Shown here in pieces: positions 1 through 4,878 of a stretch of 5,732 nucleotides of DNA. Positions within the stretch are counted from its first letter, which is position 1. Each line of letters opens with the position of its first letter. The notes under the pieces were generated by a model. That model was not told the DNA's origin, made no database searches, and was given only the letters and a program-made list of their open reading frames with translations. Position numbers and translations under genes: made by a program. This DNA is from Chloroflexota bacterium (lineage in GTDB: Bacteria > Chloroflexota > Dehalococcoidia > Lucifugimonadales > JACPCL1). The stretch lies in contig JACQUH010000025.1 in the NCBI GenBank assembly GCA_016210375.1, forward strand, positions 1 to 5,732, given 5' to 3'.

Positions 1-285
1 ATCGTGGCGGGCACGGTGGTGAAGAAGATGGCCCCTCCCATCAAGCTGCTCTACGAGCAGATGCCAGACCCCAAGTGGGTCATCGCCATGGGGAGCTGCG
101 CCACCAATGGCGGCCCCTACTTCCGCTCCTATTCCGTGGTCATGGGTGTAGACCATATCATCCCCGTGGACGTGTATGTTCCTGGATGCCCGCCCCGGCC
201 CGAAGCTCTCATGGAGGGCATCCTGCGGCTCCAGGAAAAGATCAAGCAGGACGCACGGCGACATGACGCAAGAGCGACCCGCTAG
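1..285 (+). CDS. nuoB: NuoB, complex I Fe-S subunit (cluster N2), 3' part only
   Basis: NADH-quinone oxidoreductase subunit B, a peripheral-arm subunit that carries the terminal [4Fe-4S] cluster N2 and reduces quinone together with NuoD. The reading frame is open from base 1, with 94 codons visible before the TAG at 283-285; the true start lies upstream of the window. Visible family features are AGTVVKKMAP near the left edge, MGSCA (third N2 cysteine) and VDVYVPGCPPRPEAL (fourth N2 cysteine). The paired cysteines of the N-terminal half are outside the window. The family signature usually has K, R, S or T after G-x-D; here it is His (GVDHIIPVD, codon 154-156). The gene overlaps nuoC by 23 bases, which suggests translational coupling. 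The identification is very secure; only the missing 5' part is unknown. Confidence 0.97.
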   Translation: MVAGTVVKKMAPPIKLLYEQMPDPKWVIAMGSCATNGGPYFRSYSVVMGVDHIIPVDVYVPGCPPRPEALMEGILRLQEKIKQDARRHDARATR

Positions 286-784
286 AGCACACCCCGCGCC
301 CGCTGAGGCGAAGGTTGTCCTGGATGAGAATGGACAGGCCCTGACGGCCCTGTTGCAGGAAGTCCTGAAAGACTACCATCCTCAGTTGGGAGCTGTGACG
401 GACGACGTGGTGGTAACCTTGCCACGGGAGCGCCTGCTGGAGGCCGCCCGCACTCTGCGGGACAGCCCCCGCACCGACTGCGATTACCTCTGTTGTCTCT
501 CCGTGGTGGACTACGAGGAGCGCTTTGAGGTGGTGTACCACCTCTTCTCAATTGCCAGGCGACACCGCTTGGCCCTGAAGGTCTCGGTACCCTACGACGA
601 CCCCCGCCTGCCATCGGTTATCTCGCTGTGGCCGGGGGCCGACTGGCACGAGCGGGAGGGGCACGACCTCTTTGGCGTTGTCTTTGAGGGCCACCCCAAC
701 CTTGCCCCCCTGCTTCTGTACGAGGGGTTTGAGGGCTTCCCAGGCAGGAAGAGCTACCCCTTCAACGATTACCAGGAGTGGTAA
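263..784 (+). CDS. nuoC: NuoC, complex I 30-kDa-type subunit
   Basis: NADH-quinone oxidoreductase subunit C (173 aa), a peripheral-arm protein packed against NuoD that helps build the Q-module; it binds no cofactor. The hallmark lies at residues 128-165: WHEREGHDLFGVVFEGHP, followed by GFPGRKSYP. The ATG at 263 is chosen because it gives a family-like length and a short overlap with nuoB. The frame is open upstream to an ATG at 176, but that start would add 29 residues lying entirely over conserved NuoB codons. Ribosome-binding signal is weak (AGGA at 248-251), consistent with coupling to nuoB. One oddity is that the basic residue expected just after HPxL in the family signature is Ala148 (HPNLAP). 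nuoC is not fused to nuoD, unlike in E. coli. Confidence 0.95.
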   Translation: MTQERPARAHPAPAEAKVVLDENGQALTALLQEVLKDYHPQLGAVTDDVVVTLPRERLLEAARTLRDSPRTDCDYLCCLSVVDYEERFEVVYHLFSIARRHRLALKVSVPYDDPRLPSVISLWPGADWHEREGHDLFGVVFEGHPNLAPLLLYEGFEGFPGRKSYPFNDYQEW

Positions 785-794
785 GAGGTTGACG

Positions 795-829
795 TAACCC
801 CCTAGCCCCTTCCCTGAAGAGAAGGGGGA
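795..829 (+). repeat. C-rich post-gene repeat, copy 1, with weak hairpin
   Basis: Starting 10 bases after the nuoC stop, TAACCCCCTAGCCCC and TTCCCT (795-815) form a motif that recurs after nuoK at 5189-5210 with one substitution and one inserted C. Here CCCCTTC (806-812) can pair with GAAGGGG (821-827), a 7-bp stem with an 8-base loop. No T-run follows, so this is not a canonical intrinsic terminator. It looks like a dispersed repeat placed behind genes; any role in mRNA 3'-end stability is inference. Confidence 0.6.
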
Positions 830-835
830 ATGATA

Positions 836-878
836 GATGAATATCTGTGCATGGCTTCGCCATGCACAGATATTCATC
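836..878. repeat. Perfect 20-bp inverted repeat with 3-base loop
   Basis: GATGAATATCTGTGCATGGC (836-855) is followed by a TTC loop (856-858) and its exact reverse complement (859-878). A 20-bp stem without mismatch is far too long to arise by chance. It lies in the nuoC-hicB gap. No T-tract follows on the + strand (GTAGTGGC), so an intrinsic terminator is unlikely. It could be a REP/MITE-type hairpin, an mRNA-processing or stability element that separates nuoBC from the downstream genes, or part of a small mobile insertion together with the adjacent element. Its existence is certain; its function is unknown. Confidence 0.9.
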
Positions 879-883
879 GTAGT

Positions 884-994
884 GGCATTCTGAGCGAGTC
901 CCGATAGAATCGGGATGAAGCGAATCCCGACCTGTCGGGACTGGCGAGAGATTCGTTTGGTCGTCCCGGCGTGTCGGGAGTCCCTCCGCATGAC
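884..994. repeat. MITE/REP-like element with three TCCCG...CGGGA mini-hairpins
   Basis: The ends are imperfect inverted repeats: GGCATTCTGAG (884-894) matches the reverse complement of CTCCGCATGAC (984-994) at 8 of 11 positions. Inside are three small palindromes: TCCCGAT-AGA-ATCGGGA (899-915), TCCCGAC-CT-GTCGGGA (925-940) and TCCCG-GCGTGT-CGGGA (964-979). The CATTCTGAGCGA and GAGATTCG wording resembles dispersed non-coding repeats I recall from Chloroflexota and other genomes, but that is from memory. It encodes no transposase. Element boundaries are a proposal; the palindromes are directly visible. Confidence 0.55.
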
Positions 995-1103
995 AAGGCA
1001 GATTGGCATCATCATTGTTGAAAGACCGTTGGGCTGGGGAACGGAATACCACGTTGGGATAGGTTCGGGGATTAGTAGCAAGCCGGATCAACCGTAGGAT
1101 CCC

Positions 1104-1385
1104 ATGGTTAACGTAGCTCAAACCACCATTGAGTTTCGGGCTGAGGTATTCAAAGAAGGAGAGACCTACGTTGCCCTGTGCCCAGAGTTGAACGTCTCCA
1201 GTTTTGGCGACACTCCTGCCAAAGCAAAAGCCGCCTTACTGGAAGCAGTAGCCGCCTTCGCAGAGGGATGTTCAAGGCTAGGGACCATGAACGAGGTCAT
1301 GGAAGCGGCAGGATTTCATCGTAGTGGAGGCAAGTGGATTAGTCGCGTTCCCTTGTCCCAAGAGCGGCTTACCGCAGCCTTGTGA
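1104..1385 (+). CDS. hicB: HicB-family antitoxin
   Basis: A 93-aa protein of the HicB (UPF0150-like) antitoxin family, which binds and neutralises the HicA mRNA interferase and often represses its own operon. Residues 9-42 show the family's start: IEFRAEVFKEGETYVALCPELNVSSFGDTPAKA, that is beta strands around YVALCPEL followed by the S-x-G-x-T-x-x-x-A turn. An amphipathic helix follows (about 39-59) and then the tail-region motif GTMNEVMEAAGF. I see no obvious C-terminal helix-turn-helix or ribbon-helix-helix domain, so this is the short single-domain form; autorepression is therefore uncertain. The ATG at 1104 has AGGA at 1096-1099 as a close ribosome site. The gene overlaps hicA by GTGA. 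Base composition is less GC-rich than the nuo genes (31 of 60 G/C in 1141-1200 against 38 of 60 in 1921-1980), consistent with acquisition. Family assignment is from sequence pattern alone. Confidence 0.85.
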   Translation: MVNVAQTTIEFRAEVFKEGETYVALCPELNVSSFGDTPAKAKAALLEAVAAFAEGCSRLGTMNEVMEAAGFHRSGGKWISRVPLSQERLTAAL

Positions 1386-1630
1386 GTACGGGGTCAAGAC
1401 GCCTAGTTCCGCTGCCTCCAAGAGTGCTAGTGAGGATATTTGAGGCAAGCGGCTTTAAGGCAGTTCGGATGAGGGGCGACCACCTTATCATGACCAAGCC
1501 AGGCGTCATAAGGCCTGTAGTTATTCAGATGGAGCACGGCCTGGTTCCTGTAACACACATCAGAACCAACATGACGACAGCGGGAATGTCTCGCGAAGAG
1601 TTCTTCGCACTGCTGGACCAGGTTCAATAG
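1382..1630 (+). CDS. hicA: HicA-family toxin (mRNA interferase)
   Basis: An 82-aa protein of the HicA/YcfA family: small double-stranded-RNA-binding-fold toxins that cleave mRNA and are held in check by HicB. Visible features are VLVRIFEASGFKAVRMRGDHLIM (residues 15-37), matching the family pattern of a helix, GF, and a strand bearing the conserved catalytic His (here His34; the common form is GSH, here GDH). PVVIQMEHGLVPVTHIRTNMTTAGMSREEFFALL follows, with the usual C-terminal helix. The start is GTG at 1382, inside the hicB stop (GTGA); the first in-frame ATG (codon 30) would remove the first helix. No frameshift or stop interrupts it, so the toxin appears intact. The order is antitoxin before toxin, the reverse of the commonest hicAB layout. 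Only 3 bases separate its stop from the nuoD start, so it is almost certainly cotranscribed with the nuo genes. Confidence 0.85.
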   Translation: MSTGSRRLVPLPPRVLVRIFEASGFKAVRMRGDHLIMTKPGVIRPVVIQMEHGLVPVTHIRTNMTTAGMSREEFFALLDQVQ

Positions 1631-1633
1631 CCC

Positions 1634-2746
1634 ATGGCCATAAACAGACAGCTAGATACCCTGGACATGATGCTGAACATGGGGCCGCAGCACCCGGCCA
1701 CCCATGGCGTTTTCCGCATGGTCCTCTGGATAGACGGCGAGCGCATCGTGGACGTGGAGCCGCACATCGGCTACCTGCATCTGGGCACCGAGAAGCTGTG
1801 CGAGGGCGAGCAGTACAGCCAGATCATCACCCTTTTTGACCGCCTGGACTACGTGGCTAACTTCAACAACGAGCTGGTCATCTGCGCGGCGGCGGAAAAG
1901 CTGATGGGCCTGGAGGTGCCAGAGCGCGCCCTGTACATCCGCACCATCCTGTGCGAGCTGAACCGCATCGCCAGCCACATGCTCTTCTACGGCACCTTCG
2001 CCCTGGACGCCGGCGCCATGACGCCGGTGCTGTACGCCTTCAAGGAGCGGGAGCGCATCCAGTCCCTTTTTGAGGCCGTCAGCGGCGCCCGCATGATGCA
2101 CAACTATTTCCGCATCGGCGGCGTCAAGCAGGACCTGCCCGAGGACTTCTACGACCGCATGGGCCGCCTCCTGGACCCGGTGAAAAGGACTATTGAAGAG
2201 GCGGACGATCTGGTCACCTTCAACGAGATATTCCTGGCCCGCACCCGGGACGTGGGCGCCATAGATGGCAAGACCGCCCTGGGGCTGGGGCTTACTGGCC
2301 CGAACCTGAGGGCCACGGGCGTGGACTACGACCTCCGCAAGGCCGAGCCGTACCTGCTCTACGACCGCCTGGATTTCAGCGTGCCCCTGGGCGACCGTGG
2401 CGACTGCTGGGACCGCTTCTGGGTGCGCATCCGGGAGATGGAGGAGTCGGTGCGCCTGGTTGAGCAGTGCCTCCAGCAGATGCAGCCGGGGCCGGTTATG
2501 GCCCCCATCCGCCGGATCTCCCGCCCCCCCAAGGGCGAGGTGTTCGCCCACGCCGAAAACCCCCGGGGCGACCTGGGCGTTTACCTGGTGAGCAGCGGTG
2601 CCGATAGGCCCTACCGGGTCAAGATACGCCCTCCCTCCTTCTGCAACCTCATGAGCCTCAAGCACATGATGCGGAACGCTTACGTGGCCGATGCCGTCCT
2701 GATCCTTGGCTCCATTGACATTGTGCTGGGGGAGGTAGACCGGTGA
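1634..2746 (+). CDS. nuoD: NuoD, complex I 49-kDa-type subunit
   Basis: NADH-quinone oxidoreductase subunit D (370 aa, normal length), which with NuoB forms the quinone-reduction site at the top of the Q cavity. The N-terminus has MGPQHPATHGVFR; His24 corresponds to the quinone-headgroup histidine, and Tyr73 in RLDYVANFNNEL to its conserved tyrosine partner (family knowledge). ELNRIASHMLFYGTFALDAGAMTP and MMHNYFRIGGVKQDLPE are also typical. It ends with the expected SLKHMMRNAYVADAVLILGSIDIVLGEVDR. The signature GYLHRGTEKL is changed to GYLHLGTEKL (Leu50 where R or T is usual). The ATG at 1634 lies 3 bases after hicA; no good Shine-Dalgarno is seen (only AGG at 1620-1622), so initiation probably relies on coupling to hicA. 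It overlaps nuoH by GTGA, with no nuoEFG between. Confidence 0.97.
   Translation: MAINRQLDTLDMMLNMGPQHPATHGVFRMVLWIDGERIVDVEPHIGYLHLGTEKLCEGEQYSQIITLFDRLDYVANFNNELVICAAAEKLMGLEVPERALYIRTILCELNRIASHMLFYGTFALDAGAMTPVLYAFKERERIQSLFEAVSGARMMHNYFRIGGVKQDLPEDFYDRMGRLLDPVKRTIEEADDLVTFNEIFLARTRDVGAIDGKTALGLGLTGPNLRATGVDYDLRKAEPYLLYDRLDFSVPLGDRGDCWDRFWVRIREMEESVRLVEQCLQQMQPGPVMAPIRRISRPPKGEVFAHAENPRGDLGVYLVSSGADRPYRVKIRPPSFCNLMSLKHMMRNAYVADAVLILGSIDIVLGEVDR
2731..2736 (+). promoter_or_regulatory. Shine-Dalgarno of nuoH
   Basis: GGAGGT lies 6 bases upstream of the GTG at 2743. It fixes that GTG, which shares GTGA with the nuoD stop, as the nuoH start. Confidence 0.8.
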
Positions 2747-3870
2747 CGGCGCGAGACATCGCCCTCATTATTCTCCAGCTCACCGTCCTGGTCACGGGCC
2801 TGATTACAGTGGTGCTGTCTCTGACGTGGCTGGAGCGCAAGGCGCTGGGGCGCCTCCAGCGGCGCATGGGGCCCATGGTGGTCGGCCCCCACGGTCTCTT
2901 GCAGCCCGCGGCCGACGCCCTGAAGCTCCTGGTGAAGGAGGACCTTGTCCCTGCCCTGGCCGATAAGCTCCTCTTCTGGCTGGCCCCCATGGTGGTCTTC
3001 GTCCCCTCCTTCGTCGTCTGGGTCACCATCCCCCTGGCGGGCGAGGTCGTCGTGCGAAACATGGATTTGGGCCTCTTCTTCATCGTGGCCTTCTCGGTGC
3101 TGGCCATCGTCGGCATGGTCATGGCCGGCTGGGGCTCTGCCAACAAGTACGCCATCCTGGGCGGACTGCGCGCTGCGGCACAGCTTATCAGCTACGAGAT
3201 ACCCATCATCATGGCGGTCATCGCCGTCATCATGCTGCCCCAGTCCATGAACCTTGTCACCATCGTAGACGATCAGCGCACCATCCCCTACGCAGTGCTT
3301 CAGCCCCTGGGCCTGGCCATCTTCCTGCTGGCGGGCGTAGCAGAGGTGGGCCGGACGCCGTTTGACATCTATTTCGCCGAGTCCGAGGTCATGGGCGGGC
3401 CTTTCATTGAGTACAGCGGCGCCCACTGGGCCGTCTTCTTCCTGTCCGAATACATCAACACCTTCACCATTGCGGTGCTGGTGGTCCTGCTGTTCCTGGG
3501 CGGCTGGAGCTTCCCCCTGATGCCGGAGAGCGCTTGGCTGGGCTTCCTGTGGGTCGTCGTGAAGGCCTACCTGGTGGTGTTCGTGATATTCTGGTTCCGG
3601 GGCACCTTCCCCCGCCTGCGCATTGATCAGCTCATGTCCGTGGGCTGGAAGATCCTTATACCCCTATCCTTCGTGAACTTTGGCCTGACCGCATTCTACA
3701 AGTTCTACGAGTTGCCCTGGTGGGCCTTGACGGTTTCCTCGCTGGCCATTACTGTGGCCGCAGGCTACGGGCTGTACCGGAGATGGACCTGGCCTGCCAG
3801 GGCTACTGCCGAGGAGCGCCTGGCCCGGGCCAGGGCGTACCGGAGAGCGGAGGTGACAGATGCTGGCTAG
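2743..3870 (+). CDS. nuoH: NuoH, complex I quinone-cavity membrane subunit
   Basis: NADH-quinone oxidoreductase subunit H (375 aa), the membrane subunit that forms the quinone entry chamber and transmits redox energy to the pumping arm. Conserved pieces are WLERKALGRLQRRMGPMVVGPHGLLQPAADALKLLVKE (29-66), WGSANKYAILGGLRAAAQLISYEIP (130-154), AEVGRTPFDIYFAESEVMGGPFIEYSG (200-226) and RGTFPRLRIDQLM (286-298). About nine membrane segments can be drawn (near 6-28, 78-99, 110-130, 153-170, 186-202, 230-254, 264-285, 301-318, 326-344). The tail after 345 is basic and Arg/Ala-rich. In the loop usually read as NRAPFDLPEAE, this protein has GRTPFDIYFAE: Asn becomes Gly203, Pro becomes Tyr210, and the first glutamate becomes Phe211; Glu201, Glu213 and Glu215 remain. 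The GTG start is supported by GGAGGT at 2731-2736. It overlaps nuoI by 11 bases. Confidence 0.97.
   Translation: MTARDIALIILQLTVLVTGLITVVLSLTWLERKALGRLQRRMGPMVVGPHGLLQPAADALKLLVKEDLVPALADKLLFWLAPMVVFVPSFVVWVTIPLAGEVVVRNMDLGLFFIVAFSVLAIVGMVMAGWGSANKYAILGGLRAAAQLISYEIPIIMAVIAVIMLPQSMNLVTIVDDQRTIPYAVLQPLGLAIFLLAGVAEVGRTPFDIYFAESEVMGGPFIEYSGAHWAVFFLSEYINTFTIAVLVVLLFLGGWSFPLMPESAWLGFLWVVVKAYLVVFVIFWFRGTFPRLRIDQLMSVGWKILIPLSFVNFGLTAFYKFYELPWWALTVSSLAITVAAGYGLYRRWTWPARATAEERLARARAYRRAEVTDAG
3849..3854 (+). promoter_or_regulatory. Shine-Dalgarno of nuoI, inside nuoH
   Basis: GGAGGT lies 5 bases upstream of the ATG at 3860 and within the last codons of nuoH. It supports that start even though it creates an 11-base overlap. 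Confidence 0.75.
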
Positions 3871-4390
3871 CTTCAAGGGCCTGGGGGTGACACTGCGCGC
3901 CTTCTTCAAGCCGGTGGTGACGGCGCAGTACCCCAAACAGCACCTGCCCATCGCGCCTCGTTTCATGGGCTTCCCGGTGCTCACGTGGGATGACGGGGTG
4001 AAGGAGCCGTACTGCACGGGGTGCATGGTGTGCATTCGGGCCTGCCCCACACAGTGCATGAGCGCCCAGATGAAAGACAACCCCCTCTTTAAGGAAGGGA
4101 AGAGCAAGCGGCGCAAGATTGTTGATGATTTTGAGATCAACCTTGGCCGCTGCATCCTGTGCGGCATCTGTGTGGAGGTCTGCAACTTTGACGCCATTGA
4201 GATGAGCCACCAGCACGAGCTCTCCGTCGTTGTGCGCAATGGCAACAGGGCGGACCTCCAGCAACTGCTGGCCATGGGGCGCGACTACCAGAAGGAGATG
4301 GGCTGGAAGCCCAAGGGAGGGGAGGAGGCCGCGAAGCCAGAGGCGGTGACCAGAGGGGAGACTCCTGCCAAGGAAGAGGCAGCAGTATGA
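3860..4390 (+). CDS. nuoI: NuoI, complex I 2x[4Fe-4S] ferredoxin-like subunit
   Basis: NADH-quinone oxidoreductase subunit I (176 aa), a peripheral-arm subunit carrying clusters N6a and N6b that relay electrons to N2 in NuoB. Two complete cluster motifs are visible: CTGCMVCIRACP (Cys52, 55, 58, 62) and CILCGICVEVCN (Cys98, 101, 104, 108). In the second motif, the proline that usually follows the last cysteine is Asn109 (CNFDAI). The N-terminal stretch (about 5-40, FKGLGVTLRAFFKPVVTAQYPKQ then RFMGFPVL) is typical of NuoI. The C-terminal 30 residues are a low-complexity Glu/Lys/Ala tail (GGEEAAKPEAVTRGETPAKEEAAV), often variable in the family. The stop overlaps the nuoJ start as ATGA. Since nuoEFG are not adjacent, the electron donor to this subunit cannot be deduced here. 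Confidence 0.97.
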   Translation: MLASFKGLGVTLRAFFKPVVTAQYPKQHLPIAPRFMGFPVLTWDDGVKEPYCTGCMVCIRACPTQCMSAQMKDNPLFKEGKSKRRKIVDDFEINLGRCILCGICVEVCNFDAIEMSHQHELSVVVRNGNRADLQQLLAMGRDYQKEMGWKPKGGEEAAKPEAVTRGETPAKEEAAV

Positions 4391-4878
4391 CCTCTCTGGT
4401 GCTCTTTTACCTGGCCGGCGCCCTGGCCCTGGGCGGGGCCGTTGGCGTAGTGGGCACTCGCAACGTGGTGCACGCCGCCCTTTTTCTGCTGGTCTCCCTT
4501 ATGGGCGTGGCGGGCATCTTCCTCCTGGTCTTCGCCGAGTTTCTGGCCCTGGTGCAGGTGCTCCTCTACGGCGGCGCCATCATCATCGTGGTGCTCTTCG
4601 CTCTCATGCTGACTCGGCTACAGGATTTCGGCGGCTCTATGGAGAACAGGCAGTGGCCCATTGCGGCCCTGGCGGCCCTGGGCCTCTTCTTTGTCATTGC
4701 TTTTGCCCTGGCCCGCAGCCGGGGAAGCGAGGAGACGGAGCGCCTGGGGCCAGGGGTGCAGGAGCTGGGGCGCAGCCTCTTCACCCAGTGGGCCATCCCC
4801 TTTGAGGTGGCCTCAGTGCTGCTGCTCGTGGCCCTCATCGGGGCCATCGTCATCGCTCGCGCGGGAGGCAGAGAGTAG
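4387..4878 (+). CDS. nuoJ: NuoJ, complex I membrane subunit
   Basis: NADH-quinone oxidoreductase subunit J (163 aa), a small membrane-arm subunit beside NuoK and NuoH with a role in coupling conformational change to proton transfer. Five membrane segments can be seen, near residues 4-22, 29-48, 54-77, 90-107 and 138-158. The family hallmark AEFLALVQVLLYGGAIIIVVLFALML (50-75) includes the conserved Tyr61 of the helix that carries a pi-bulge in known structures. The segment between helices 4 and 5 (110-136) is charged and variable. The ATG at 4387 shares ATGA with the nuoI stop and has AGGAAGAGG at 4371-4379 as ribosome site. The stop TAG shares its G with the GTG start of nuoK. Confidence 0.95.
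   Translation: MTSLVLFYLAGALALGGAVGVVGTRNVVHAALFLLVSLMGVAGIFLLVFAEFLALVQVLLYGGAIIIVVLFALMLTRLQDFGGSMENRQWPIAALAALGLFFVIAFALARSRGSEETERLGPGVQELGRSLFTQWAIPFEVASVLLLVALIGAIVIARAGGRE

Larger units (their letters stand above)
785..1103. other. 319-base gene-free gap between nuoC and hicB
   Basis: This is the longest non-coding stretch in the window and interrupts an otherwise overlapping gene cluster. It holds the C-rich repeat (795-829), the 20-bp hairpin (836-878) and the mini-hairpin element (884-994). About 110 further bases (995-1103) lead to hicB and show no repeat I can see. I found no convincing -35/-10 pair: TTGAAA at 1018-1023 has no good -10 partner at 16-18 bases. A promoter for hicBA is nevertheless expected here, because HicBA modules usually have their own. 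The short open frames in this gap are translations of the repeats and are not credible genes. Confidence 0.75.

Noticed and set aside
176..262. Longer NuoC starting at ATG 176
   Set aside because: The added 29 residues overlap conserved NuoB codons entirely and are not expected in the family; ATG 263 gives a normal N-terminus.
836..890. The 20-bp hairpin as an intrinsic terminator
   Set aside because: No run of T follows the stem on the + strand, so the standard terminator model does not fit.
899..979. CRISPR-like array
   Set aside because: The three units are short palindromes with uneven spacing and sequence, not identical repeats with unique spacers, and no cas genes are present.
915..1097. 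60-aa open frame in the nuoC-hicB gap
   Set aside because: It begins inside a mini-palindrome and translates the repeat element; it has no recognisable domain and no convincing ribosome site.
548..1121. Minus-strand open frames across the end of nuoC and the gap
   Set aside because: They run antisense through conserved nuoC codons and through the palindromes, with no family resemblance.
873..1327. 13-base match TTCATCGTAGTGG at 873-885 and 1315-1327
   Set aside because: A 13-base match in a window this size can occur by chance, and the second copy lies in conserved HicB coding sequence.
1652..2665. 337-aa minus-strand open frame opposite nuoD
   Set aside because: It is a shadow caused by the high GC content of nuoD; its composition is repetitive in Val/Ala/His/Gln and it shows no family motif.
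2680..3426. 248-aa minus-strand open frame opposite nuoH
   Set aside because: Its Asp/His/Gly-rich composition is the antisense image of a membrane-protein gene; the + strand is unmistakably NuoH.
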